64,000 nt of DNA, taken from the NCBI RefSeq assembly GCF_030009775.1, contig NZ_JASCTH010000012.1, positions 62,001-126,000 on the forward strand. Reading direction: 5' to 3'. The notes under the pieces were generated by a model. That model did not search any database, had not been told where the DNA came from, and saw only the letters and a list, made by a program, of their open reading frames with translations. Position 1 is the first letter of the stretch. Every line of letters begins with the position of its first letter. Both the position numbers and the translations under genes were made by a program. Positions 51,160 to 59,694 of this stretch are shown piece after piece. This DNA is from Actinoplanes sandaracinus. GTDB taxonomy: Bacteria; Actinomycetota; Actinomycetes; Mycobacteriales; Micromonosporaceae.

Positions 51160-52071
51160 TCAGACGGTTCGGCGTGACCGACCGGCCAGCGCGGACACGC
51201 ACCCCGCCACCCCGGCCGCGGACACCAGCGCGAGGTAGAGACTCGCCGGCGCCACCAGCAGTCCGGCCGCCTCCAGAATCCCGGCTCCGGCCACCGCCGC
51301 CAGGAACCAGAGCAGCGCCACCCGTGCCACGTGGGCGAGCGCGTCCTGCCCCGCACCGGGCCGCCGCACGGCGCCCTGCCCGGGATGGATCCGCAGCGAC
51401 TCGCCGAACTCGTCGGCCGCCACCGCCAGCGACGCCGCGTCGACGGCCGAGCTCATCGCCATCGCGAAGGCCTTCAGTGCGGCACGTGCCCCGGCGTGCC
51501 CGAAATCGATCGCCAGCGCCCGTCCGACGGCCTCCCGCGCGCTCAGCGGCCGCCCGATGGCGAACAGCGCGAGCCCGTACGTGACCAGCAGGTCCGCGTC
51601 GTACCCCGCGAGATCGGCGACGCTGTGCAGGCCCTCGGCCGCGTCGGCCGCGAGCCCGGCGGCGAGTTGCGCCTCGGCGAGCCGGTTATGCAGGCGCGGG
51701 TTGCCGGGATCCTCCCGGCAGGCCGCCGCCGCGGCCGCGATGGCCTCGGCGTGGTCACCGAGACGCGACCGCGCCTGGCTCAGCCAGTACAGCGACTCGG
51801 CGCCGTAGGGATCGAGGTGCCACCCGGCCTGCGCCGCGAGGAGCGCACCGCCCAGATCGCCGAGGTCGAGGCGGGCCCGGGCCATCCGGTGCCAGGCGCC
51901 GGTGTTCTCCGGCTCGCGCCCGACGAGGGGCGCGAGCAGTCGCTCGGCGTGGCGGGCACGGCCGCGGGCCAGCATGGCGTCGGCTTCGGCCAACACGCCG
52001 CCGTCTGCGGTCGGCGGGGTGATGGCTGCGGCAAGGATGGGCTCGGTTCGCACGCCGCTTTCGATCGGCAA
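51160..52071 (-). CDS. TPR protein with C-terminal membrane anchor
   Basis: 303 residues. Residues 25-225 are TPR-like helical repeats, for example RHAERLLAPLVGREPENTGA and LYWLSQARSRLGDHAEAIAA with PGNPRLHNRLAEAQLAAG. Two hydrophobic segments (about 247-292, LLWFLAAVAGAGILEAAGLL) anchor the end in the membrane. Such proteins act as scaffolds; no partner is evident beside it. A protein-protein interaction role is inferred only. Confidence 0.8.
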   Translation of the reverse strand: MPIESGVRTEPILAAAITPPTADGGVLAEADAMLARGRARHAERLLAPLVGREPENTGAWHRMARARLDLGDLGGALLAAQAGWHLDPYGAESLYWLSQARSRLGDHAEAIAAAAAACREDPGNPRLHNRLAEAQLAAGLAADAAEGLHSVADLAGYDADLLVTYGLALFAIGRPLSAREAVGRALAIDFGHAGARAALKAFAMAMSSAVDAASLAVAADEFGESLRIHPGQGAVRRPGAGQDALAHVARVALLWFLAAVAGAGILEAAGLLVAPASLYLALVSAAGVAGCVSALAGRSRRTV

Positions 52072-52157
52072 CGGCGAGGGCCCCTTGCGGCGAGCGCGTG
52101 GTGCACATGCGTTGCAAACCGTGGGCCCGGCACTTCCGGCGCGGCGGGCGGAATCGG

Positions 52158-52643
52158 TCAGGCGTTGCGGAGTTCGTCGCGGTAGGCGACCACCGAACCG
52201 ATCATGCCCTGCAGGAACCGTTCGATGACCTGCAGCTCGGTGACATCGAACTCGGCCATGACCTTGTCGGTGCGCGGGGCCAGCGGGGCGAAGAAGGACA
52301 GCGCCAGGGCCATGCCTGCGTCCGCGTACCGCAGGTGCACCACCCGCCGGTCGGTGCTCTCCCGGCTGCGCCGCAGGTGTCCGCCGCGTTCCAGACGGTC
52401 GATCAGGGCGGTCGTCGCGCCGGAGGTCAGGCCGATGGCGTCGCCCAGCTTGCCGGGGGTCAGCGGCGCGCCGCGCCGCTCGGCGTGCATCACGGCCAGC
52501 AGGGCGTGCATGTCGGTGGCGTGCAGCCGGTGCTGGTGCGCGAAGGCGTGCCCGATGTGCTGCGCCTCGCTGCTGTACGTGTTCAGCAGGTCCACGAGTT
52601 CCCTGCGCAACCGCGCCCGTTCCGCGGTCTCGTTCACTTCCAC
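52158..52643 (-). CDS. MarR-family regulator
   Basis: 161 residues from a GTG (VEVNETAERARL); the longer frame needs a TTG at 52682 and would cover the promoter. The winged helix reads LTPGKLGDAIGLTSGATTAL and the wing SRESTDRRVVHLRYA. The segment AHQHRLHATDMHALLAV and the small C-terminal helices are typical of MarR dimers. It is divergent from an MMPL transporter, its probable target. Confidence 0.85.
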   Translation of the reverse strand: MEVNETAERARLRRELVDLLNTYSSEAQHIGHAFAHQHRLHATDMHALLAVMHAERRGAPLTPGKLGDAIGLTSGATTALIDRLERGGHLRRSRESTDRRVVHLRYADAGMALALSFFAPLAPRTDKVMAEFDVTELQVIERFLQGMIGSVVAYRDELRNA

Positions 52644-52680
52644 GGGGGCAAGTGTTGCAGATCCCGGCACAGTCGTGAAC

Positions 52681-52699
52681 AATCTCGATGGTAAAGATT
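52681..52699. promoter_or_regulatory. Candidate MarR site AATCT-N9-AGATT
   Basis: A 5-bp inverted repeat, weaker than others in this window, lies in the gap between the MarR gene and the MMPL transporter gene. Confidence 0.35.
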
Positions 52700-52736
52700 C
52701 TCAGTCATGAAGACTTGCTCTGAGGGGGCACCTGTA

Positions 52737-54803
52737 ATGAGAAGGGCATGGGCGACGCTCCTCCTGGCCCTGCTGCTCGGTGGACTCGTCCTCGGGTTCG
52801 CCGGAACGACGGAGACCGACAACGACCCGGCCTCGTCGCTGCCGGCGTCCGCCGAGTCGACGCGGGTCGCCGAGCTGCAGCGTGAGCTGCCCTCGGGCCG
52901 GACCAACCCGGCGCTGATCGTGGTGGCCAAGGGTGGCGCGGCACTCACCGACGCCGACCTGGTCACGGTCGCGGGCCTCGGGCAGCCGATCTTCTCCGGG
53001 GACCGGAGAGCGGCCCTGGTGACCGTGACGCTGCCGGCCACCGGCGACGCCGACGTCACCAGCCAAGCCGTCGCCGATCTGCGGGCGAAGGCCTCCACCG
53101 GCCTACCGTCCGGGGTGACCGCGCAGGTCACCGGCGGGGCGGGCTTCAGCGCCGACCTGTCCAACAGCTTCAGCGGCGCCAACACCCGGCTGCTGCTCGT
53201 CACCGTCGTTGTCGTCACGATCCTGCTGCTGCTCACGTACCGCAGCCCGATCCTCTGGGTCGTCCCGTTGTTCGTCGTCGGCTTCGCCGACCAGCTCGCC
53301 GCCAAGGTGATCGCGCTGCTGTCGCAGCACACCGACCTGGCCATCAACGGCTCCACCGCCGGCATCGTCACGGTGCTGGTGTTCGGCGCCGGCACCGACT
53401 ACGCGCTGCTGCTGATCTCCCGCTACCGGGAGGAGCTACACCGCTACGAGAACCGGTTCGAGGCCATGGCCAAGGCGCTTCGCGGGGCCGGGCCGGCCAT
53501 CGCGGCCAGCGCGGGCACCGTCATCCTGGCCCTGCTCACCCTGATGCTGGCCAGCCTCAAGAGCAACACGGCGCTGGGCATCAGCGCGGCCGCCGGCGTC
53601 GCCATCGCCGCGGTCTTCGCCCTGGTCGTGCTCCCGGCCGCGCTCGTGATCTGCGGCCGCACGCTGTTCTGGCCGTTCATCCCGCGCGTCGGCCGGGCCG
53701 GGGCGGAGGATGGCAGAGGCTTCTGGGCGAGGGTCGGCCGCACCGTCGTACGCCGCCCGGTCACCGTCACCGCCGCGTCGATGGCCGTTCTCGGCCTCCT
53801 CGCGCTCGGTGGTCTCGGCACCAAGGTCGGTCTGTCGCAGACCGAGCAGTTCCGGGTCGAGGCCGAGTCGGTGCAGGGACTGGAGACGCTCAGCAGATAC
53901 TTCCCGGCCGGCGCCGCCGGGCCCGCCGTGGTCCTCGCGGAGCCCGCGAAGGCCGAGCAGGTCCTCGCCACCGTGACCGGCACCGAGGGCGTCGCCCAGG
54001 CGCGGATCGCCGAGCAGACCGCCTCGCGGGTCAGCATCAACGCCGTCCTGGAAGCGGCCCCGGACACCGCCGAGGCCTTCGACACCATCCGCGCGCTGCG
54101 CACCGGCCTGGACGGCGAGGCCCTCGTCGGGGGCACGGTCGCGACCGCCCTCGACACCCGCGACGCCGCACGCCGTGATCTGGCCGTCATCGTCCCGGTG
54201 ATCCTGGCCGTGGTGTTCCTGGTCCTGGTCGCCCTGCTCCGGGCGCTGGTCGCCCCGATCCTGCTGATGATCACCGTCGTCCTCAGTTTCGTGGCGTCAC
54301 TCGGCGCGGGCTCCTGGCTGTTCCGGAACGTGTTCGACTACCCGGCCCTGGACAACTCGGTGCCGCTGTTCTCGTTCCTGTTCCTGGTCGCGCTCGGGGT
54401 CGACTACAACATCTTCCTGGTCACCCGGGCCAAGGAGGAGACGGCGACCCGCGGCACCAAGGACGGCATGGTGCACGCCCTGGCCGTGACCGGCGCGGTG
54501 ATCACCAGCGCGGGCATCCTGCTCGCGGCGGTGTTCGCGGTCCTCGGGGTTCTGCCGGTGGTCACCCTGACCCAGATCGGCGTCATCGTCGGCATCGGGG
54601 TGCTCCTGGACACGCTGCTGGTCCGTACCGTGCTGGTCCCCGCCCTGGCCACCCTCACCGGTGACCGGTTCTGGTGGCCCGGCCGGCCGCAGGACTCGGC
54701 CGGGGCCGCCGAAGGCGAGGCCGCGCGGACCCTGCCGCGCACCGACTGGGAGTCGGTCGACCGCGCCGGGGTCGCCGAGTCGGCCGCGGACAACAAGCGG
54801 TAG
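52737..54803 (+). CDS. MMPL/RND-family transporter
   Basis: 688 residues from the ATG at 52737, which has GAGGGGG 8 bp upstream; the ATG at 52707 lacks one. Two halves of six membrane segments each: the first half ends in FGAGTDYALLLISRYREELH, the second in LVALGVDYNIFLVTRAKEET. These are the GxDY and RxxEE loops typical of MmpL proteins. The first external loop is about 140 residues. It exports lipids or hydrophobic compounds using the proton gradient. Regulation by the divergent MarR is likely. Confidence 0.92.
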   Translation: MRRAWATLLLALLLGGLVLGFAGTTETDNDPASSLPASAESTRVAELQRELPSGRTNPALIVVAKGGAALTDADLVTVAGLGQPIFSGDRRAALVTVTLPATGDADVTSQAVADLRAKASTGLPSGVTAQVTGGAGFSADLSNSFSGANTRLLLVTVVVVTILLLLTYRSPILWVVPLFVVGFADQLAAKVIALLSQHTDLAINGSTAGIVTVLVFGAGTDYALLLISRYREELHRYENRFEAMAKALRGAGPAIAASAGTVILALLTLMLASLKSNTALGISAAAGVAIAAVFALVVLPAALVICGRTLFWPFIPRVGRAGAEDGRGFWARVGRTVVRRPVTVTAASMAVLGLLALGGLGTKVGLSQTEQFRVEAESVQGLETLSRYFPAGAAGPAVVLAEPAKAEQVLATVTGTEGVAQARIAEQTASRVSINAVLEAAPDTAEAFDTIRALRTGLDGEALVGGTVATALDTRDAARRDLAVIVPVILAVVFLVLVALLRALVAPILLMITVVLSFVASLGAGSWLFRNVFDYPALDNSVPLFSFLFLVALGVDYNIFLVTRAKEETATRGTKDGMVHALAVTGAVITSAGILLAAVFAVLGVLPVVTLTQIGVIVGIGVLLDTLLVRTVLVPALATLTGDRFWWPGRPQDSAGAAEGEAARTLPRTDWESVDRAGVAESAADNKR

Positions 54804-55287
54804 GCCCTCTCTCTCGCTCTCCCTCGCGCTCCCTCGCTGGAGAGATGCCGGGTGGCCCCTCTGGGCCATCCGGCTTCGGCGTCGCCGCGGTCGGTCACTG
54901 TCCGCCGCAGCACGGCGTTCGAGCCGGATTCGCGGGTACGCGGTGCGGTGGCGCTCCCCCGCTGCCGCCTCCCACCGTTGCGTTGCGTTCGCGGGTACGA
55001 GTTGCGGTGGCACTCCCCACCTGCCGCCTCCCATCGGCGGGTTCCCATCGGGGCTCGCATCGATGTCCACGCCAGCGGACTTGCGGCGGCACGCTCTCGG
55101 CGGGCTCCTATCGGCGGCCCCCTGCCAGCGGGGTTCCGGCGGCCGGCTTCCGGCAGCGGGGGTTCCATTGGCCGCGTTCCGGCGGCGCGTTCCGGCAGCG
55201 GCGCTCCGGCGGCGGGCTTCCGGCGGCGGCGCTCCAGCAGCGGGGGTTCCATTGGCCGCGTTCCGGCGGCGCGTTCCGGCGGCCGGG
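54804..55287. repeat. Gene-free repeat region between convergent genes
   Basis: 484 bp. It starts with CT-rich DNA (CTCTCTCTCGCTCTCCCTCG). Two copies of a 45-bp unit with TTCGCGGGTACG and GCTGCCGCCTCCCA lie near 54930 and 54990. A 42-bp unit beginning CAGCGGGGGTTCCATTGGCC is repeated without change at 55154 and 55238, an 84-bp period. No hairpin terminator is obvious. Confidence 0.75.
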
Positions 55288-56940
55288 TTACTTCGCGGCG
55301 ATGCCGAGCAGCCGGTTCAGGCGGTGCTCCATGCCGTTGCCCGGAAGATCGGCGGTCGCGACGGTGAGCGCGACCCGCCCCCGGTCGAGAACCGTGATCC
55401 GGTCGGCGACCGTACGAGCGAAACCGACATTCTGTTCCGCCAGCAGCACCGCCACCCCCTCGGCGGCGATCCGGGTCAGGGATTCGGCGAACTGGCCGAT
55501 CACCACGGGCGCGAGCCCTTCGCTCGGCTCGTCGAGCAGGAGCACCCGCGGCTCGCTGAGCAGGGCGCGGGCGAGAGCGAGCATCTGCTGCTGACCGCCG
55601 GAGAGCTGGCCGGGACGCCGCCGGGCCAGATCCCGCAGCGCGGGCAGCAGCGCCAGCACCCGCTCCACGGAACGGCGGCCCCGGGAACGCGCCGCCAGAC
55701 TCAGGTGCTCGGCGACGGTGAGCTGCGCGAACAAGCGGCGCCCCTGCGGGACCAGGGCGATCCCGTGCCCGGCGAACCGGTGCGGGCGGCCGATCGGCAG
55801 ATACGTTCCGGCCACCCGGATCCTCGTGTCGGCCCCCGGCGTGAGCAGGCCACCGAGGGCGTTGATCAGCGTGGTCTTACCGGCGCCGTTGCGGCCCAGC
55901 AGGGCGTGGACGCTACCTTCCGCCACGTCCAGGTCCAGACCGTCGATCACCGGCGCGCCCTGGTAGCCGGCCCGCAGACCGGTCACCGTCAACGCCGGCC
56001 CGCCGTCCCCGGCCCGGTCGGCGCTCCCCGTCACCGCGGCGCCCGCACCGCGCGGCATGACATCCGCACCGCGCGGCATGACATCCGCACCGCCCGGCAT
56101 GGCATCCGCACCGCCCGGCGTGGCGTCGGATCCCGGGCGGCGGGGTGGAGGGACGACATTGAGGTACGCCGTCCGCGCGGCCGGGTCGGCGCGCACCTCG
56201 CCTGGTGTGCCGGTGCACAGGTGCCGGCCCTGGTGCAGGACGGTGACGGTGCCGGCCAGGTTCCAGATCAGGTCCAGGTGGTGGTCGACCACCACGACGG
56301 TCATGTCGGCCGGGAGCGCGCGCAACACCTCGGTCAGGCGTTCGACATCAGCGGGCCCGAGCCCGGCGCACGGCTCGTCGAGCAGCAACAGCCGCGCCGA
56401 ACCGGCCAGCAACATGGCGATCTCCACGAGGCGCCGCTGGCCGTACGGCAACCGCCCTGCGGTCTCCCCCGCACTGCCCGCGAGGCCCACCTGATCGAGA
56501 GCGTCGGTCACGGCCGCCCGCACGCGCAGCGACCGCCGCATCGGCACGCCCAGGGCGACATTGTCGGCGACGGTCAGCCGCTCGACGATCCCCGGATGCT
56601 GGAAGGTCCGCCCGATCCCGCGCCGTGCCCGCGCCGCCTGGCCGAGCCGGGTGATGTCGGTGTCCCGGTACAGGACCCGGCCACCGTGCGGGGCCAGGCT
56701 GCCGGCGATCAGGCTGAGCAGGGTGCTCTTGCCCGCCCCGTTCGGCCCGATGACGGCGTGCCTGCTGCCGGCCGCCACGGTGAGGCTGACGCCGTCGACC
56801 GCGGTGACCGCCCCGTACCGGCCGACGAGATCGTGTACCCGCAGCACCGGTCCGGCGGTGGAAACGTCCACTTCAGCCTTCGGCTCGGGCGGGCGGTGGC
56901 CCGTACCCGCGGCACCGGATCCGGATCCGGCAGTGCTCAT
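55288..56940 (-). CDS. Fused LivG-LivF ATPase, branched-chain amino-acid type
   Basis: 550 residues from the ATG at 56940, with GGGAGG 6 bp upstream. The first cassette (about 35-275) is LivG-like: GPNGAGKST, GIGRTFQHPGIVERLTVADN, LPYGQRRLVEIAMLL and LLLLDEPCAGLGPADVERL. The second (about 325-545) is LivF-like: GRNGAGKTT, ALVPQGRRLFAQLTVAEHLS, LSGGQQQMLALARALL and VLLLDEPSEGLAP. They are joined by a linker of RGADVMP-type heptad repeats. LivG and LivF are normally separate proteins. It powers LivH/LivM upstream but is separated from them by 436 bp of repeats. Confidence 0.9.
   Translation of the reverse strand: MSTAGSGSGAAGTGHRPPEPKAEVDVSTAGPVLRVHDLVGRYGAVTAVDGVSLTVAAGSRHAVIGPNGAGKSTLLSLIAGSLAPHGGRVLYRDTDITRLGQAARARRGIGRTFQHPGIVERLTVADNVALGVPMRRSLRVRAAVTDALDQVGLAGSAGETAGRLPYGQRRLVEIAMLLAGSARLLLLDEPCAGLGPADVERLTEVLRALPADMTVVVVDHHLDLIWNLAGTVTVLHQGRHLCTGTPGEVRADPAARTAYLNVVPPPRRPGSDATPGGADAMPGGADVMPRGADVMPRGAGAAVTGSADRAGDGGPALTVTGLRAGYQGAPVIDGLDLDVAEGSVHALLGRNGAGKTTLINALGGLLTPGADTRIRVAGTYLPIGRPHRFAGHGIALVPQGRRLFAQLTVAEHLSLAARSRGRRSVERVLALLPALRDLARRRPGQLSGGQQQMLALARALLSEPRVLLLDEPSEGLAPVVIGQFAESLTRIAAEGVAVLLAEQNVGFARTVADRITVLDRGRVALTVATADLPGNGMEHRLNRLLGIAAK
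56044..56130 (-). repeat. 21-bp tandem repeat coding the LivG-LivF linker
   Basis: About four copies of a unit containing GCACCGCGCGGCATGACATCC encode GGADAMPGGADVMPRGADVM. The period of 21 bp keeps the frame. Confidence 0.8.
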
Positions 56941-57376
56941 CCCAGCCTCCCGTTCGCGCGGCCGATGACCGCCCCCGCAGTATTCGGATCGGCGGCGGCC
57001 ACCCGGGCCTCCGCCGCACACCGGCCGCAGCACACCGACCCGGCGGCGCGGCCCACCCACTCAGCACTCCAACCGGCCGGGCTCACCGCATATCGGGCGC
57101 GGGCCCACCCACAGCACTTCAATCGGGCGCACTCACCCCGACCCCCACCGCACGCCGATCCGGGCCCACCCACATCCCCTCCAACCAGCGGCAATCGACG
57201 CGACCCCACCGCACACCGGCCACGGGCCCCACCCTCAGCACTCCAACCAGCGGCAATCGCCCCCACCGCACACCGACCGCGGAGCCCACTCACAGCCCTC
57301 CAACCCAGCCGCGCTCACCGCCTCCTCCACCGCACGCCGGCGGTGGTTCGCACCGCGACATCGGGCCTGGCGGGCT
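56941..57376. repeat. 436-bp spacer of degenerate 57-64-bp repeats
   Basis: At least four copies of a unit beginning CCACCGCAC, with CCCTCCAACCAGCGGCAATC near its end, start at 57145, 57206, 57263 and 57327; weaker copies extend back to about 57010. It interrupts an otherwise gapless operon between livM and livGF. A promoter could lie at 56941-57000. Confidence 0.75.
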
Positions 57377-58807
57377 TCATCCGCGTCGGCGATTCAGTCG
57401 GGCGGTGAGGGGGCGCAGGTAGGCGACGGTGAGAAACAGCAGGCCGAGCAGCAACGGGCTCAGACCGTCGGTGCCGACCCCGGCCCCGTCGCGGACGGCC
57501 ACGACCAGGGCCGCACCGATGGCCGCGCCGGCCAGCGTGCCCGCGCCGATCGCGGCGGCCAGCAGGGTCAGCGAGGCCGCTTCGAAGCCGATGTCAGCCG
57601 GGGAGACGTACTGGTTGACGACGATCAGCAGGCCACCGGCCAGCCCGGCCACCACACCGGCGATGGTGTAGCCGGCGGTGAGGTCCCTGGTCACCCGATG
57701 GCCGAGGGCGGTCATCCGGGGCTCGTGGCCGGCGATACCGCGCAAGGTGAGAGCCAGCCGGGAACGCAGGAAGAACGCGAGACCTGCACCGGCGAGGGCG
57801 ACCACCGCTAGGGCGTACCAGTAGAGGTATGCGGGTGCGGTGAGCGGCGCACCGCCGGGCCAGGGCAGGACCGGAGGCGTGTGCAAGCCCTCGTCACCGG
57901 CGGTGACGGTGGTCCAGCGGGCCGCGGCGGTCGCGGTCAGCGACTGCACGGCGAAGGTCGCCATCAGGAACGCGGTGCCACGGGTCCGCATCAGCATCGG
58001 CGCGGTGACAGCGGCGGCGACGCCGGCGGTGAGGGCGGCGGCGGCCAGCAACAGCGGCGCGTCGTTGTGTCCTCCCCGGCACAGCAGCGCCGCGGTGTAG
58101 GCGCCCACACCGAAATAGGCGGTCTGGCCGAACGCGGGCAACCCGGCGACCGCCACCAGAAGCTGGGTGCTCATCGCGAGCAGGACGAGGACCAGGGCGT
58201 GAGCGGCGACGGCGACCGGGTAGGGGCCGGCCACCGCGGGGATAACGGCAGCGGCGAGGAGCAGCGCCGTCCCGGCAACGCCCGGCACCGCGAACCAACG
58301 GCCTCGCAGGAGGGACGCCGGCCTGGCAACGCTCCGCAGCACGAACCGAAGGCGCCGCAAGACGGACTCCGGCCCGGCAACGCCCCGCAGCACGAACCGA
58401 CGGCGCCGCAAGACGGACGCTGACCCAGCAACGTCGACTGAAGCGCCTGCCACCGGATCAAGGTCAGGACGTGCCGACTCAACATGGACGGCCTCAATAT
58501 GGACGCCGTCAACATTGAGGCCGTCAACATGAGCAGAATCAACATTGATTCGCTCAACATTGATGCGCTCAATGTTGACTACCTCGACGTCGACCGGATC
58601 GACATTGACCGGCCCAACACCGATCGGCTCAACGTCGACCGGCCCAACGTCGACCGGCCCAACACCGACCGACTGAACGTTCACCGGCTCAACGTCGACC
58701 GGCTCAACATTGAGCAGCTCGACGTCGACCGGCTCGACATGGACGGGCTCACCGTTGATCCGTGGGATCGGGGTGGAGGGGGCACGGTCGGCCGGAGGCG
58801 GATTCAT
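57377..58807 (-). CDS. livM: LivM-type permease with repeat-built N-terminal extension
   Basis: 476 residues; the ATG at 58807 overlaps the livH stop (ATGA). The last 310 residues are a normal LivM permease: LVLLAMSTQLLVAVAGLPAF, GQTAYFGVGAYTAALL, ALTLRGIAGHEPRMTALGHR and LLIVVNQYVSPADIGFEASL-like helices. The first 165 residues are unusual: about 18 five-residue units (VDVEP, VNVEP, INVER) at 22-112, then three 17-residue units (SVLRRRRFVLRGVAGPE type). This part should lie in the cytoplasm. It imports amino acids or similar compounds with LivH. Confidence 0.88.
   Translation of the reverse strand: MNPPPADRAPSTPIPRINGEPVHVEPVDVELLNVEPVDVEPVNVQSVGVGPVDVGPVDVEPIGVGPVNVDPVDVEVVNIERINVERINVDSAHVDGLNVDGVHIEAVHVESARPDLDPVAGASVDVAGSASVLRRRRFVLRGVAGPESVLRRLRFVLRSVARPASLLRGRWFAVPGVAGTALLLAAAVIPAVAGPYPVAVAAHALVLVLLAMSTQLLVAVAGLPAFGQTAYFGVGAYTAALLCRGGHNDAPLLLAAAALTAGVAAAVTAPMLMRTRGTAFLMATFAVQSLTATAAARWTTVTAGDEGLHTPPVLPWPGGAPLTAPAYLYWYALAVVALAGAGLAFFLRSRLALTLRGIAGHEPRMTALGHRVTRDLTAGYTIAGVVAGLAGGLLIVVNQYVSPADIGFEAASLTLLAAAIGAGTLAGAAIGAALVVAVRDGAGVGTDGLSPLLLGLLFLTVAYLRPLTARLNRRRG
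58300..58440 (-). repeat. 51-bp tandem repeat inside livM
   Basis: Copies beginning GGCAACGC at 58325 and 58376, and a weaker one upstream, encode 17-residue units rich in Arg, Leu and Val. The period is in frame. Confidence 0.75.
58470..58750 (-). repeat. 15-bp tandem repeat inside livM (pentapeptide units)
   Basis: About 18 units of the type CTCAACATTGATCGG or CCCAACGTCGACCGG (plus-strand reading) encode V/I-D/N/H-V-E/D-x pentapeptides. It has clearly lower GC than its surroundings. Confidence 0.85.
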
Positions 58808-59688
58808 GCGCGGAGCACCGCCGCCGCGCCGGTGCGGCCCCGGATCACCAGGACCGCCAAGACCATGCCGAAGAGCAGGAACGCGGCGAGAGTCGGCGCG
58901 GCGATGACGCCGACGGTCTGCACCTGGCCGACCAGCAGCGCCGCCGCGAGAGTGTGCACGACCGATCCGGCTCCGCCGACCACGACGACGACCAGCGACA
59001 GCACCAGAACCTGGACGTCCACGCCCGGAGCCGGACCGAGCAGCGGCGCGCCGAGGACACCGGCCAGAGTGGTGATCGCGCCACCGACGGCCAGGGCCGT
59101 GACCCGTACCCGGTTGACCCGGATGCCGCTCGCGGCCGCCATCGCCGGGTCGCTGACGGTGGCCCGCAACAGGGTTCCGGCGTGCGTGCTCCGGACCACC
59201 AGGTGCAGGCAGGCGGCCAGGAACGCGGCGACGACGATGAACAGCAGCCGGTAGACCGGATAGCCGTGCCCGGCGATGACGACGTTCCCGGCGAGCGCGG
59301 CCGGCGGCGAGGCCGGCAAGGGGGCTGCCCCGAACGCCTCGGTGAACGCCCACGACGCGATGAAGGCCAGCCCCAGCGTTGCCAGCGCCTGGTCGAGGTG
59401 GTCGGCGCCGGCCCGCAGCGGCCGCAGGGCCAGGGCGAGGAGACCGCCACCCGCGGCGCCGACGGCCAGGGCGGCGACGCCGAGCGCGACCAGGCCGGCG
59501 ACGGCGCTGAAGGCGGCGACGCCGTCGCCGAGGGCCCAGGCGAGGTACGCGCCGGCCAGGTAGAACGTGCCGTGGGCGAGGTTGAGCACGTCCATCACCC
59601 CGAAGATCAGTGCCAGTCCGGCGCTGACGGTGAACAGGAGCAGCCCGTAGGCCACCCCGTCCACCATGGTCGCCGCCCAGGTGGCCAC
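58804..59688 (-). CDS. livH: LivH-type branched-chain amino-acid permease
   Basis: 294 residues from a GTG at 59688, 6 bp after the methyltransferase stop; the ATG at 59667 (MVDGVAYGLLLF) is an alternative. Eight or so membrane segments include ALIFGVMDVLNLAHGTFYLA near the N-terminus, the classic LivH motif, and AAASGIRVNRVRVTALAVGG. It pairs with LivM as the transmembrane channel. Confidence 0.92.
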   Translation of the reverse strand: MATWAATMVDGVAYGLLLFTVSAGLALIFGVMDVLNLAHGTFYLAGAYLAWALGDGVAAFSAVAGLVALGVAALAVGAAGGGLLALALRPLRAGADHLDQALATLGLAFIASWAFTEAFGAAPLPASPPAALAGNVVIAGHGYPVYRLLFIVVAAFLAACLHLVVRSTHAGTLLRATVSDPAMAAASGIRVNRVRVTALAVGGAITTLAGVLGAPLLGPAPGVDVQVLVLSLVVVVVGGAGSVVHTLAAALLVGQVQTVGVIAAPTLAAFLLFGMVLAVLVIRGRTGAAAVLRA

Positions 59689-59694
59689 GCCGGG

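Noticed and set aside
52707..52736. Upstream ATG as the start of the MMPL transporter
   Set aside because: It has no ribosome-binding site, whereas the ATG at 52737 has GAGGGGG at good distance and directly precedes the first membrane helix.
58470..58750. Regular repeats considered as a CRISPR array
   Set aside because: The period is 15 bp with no unique spacers, no cas genes are nearby, and the repeats are in frame with the LivM protein.
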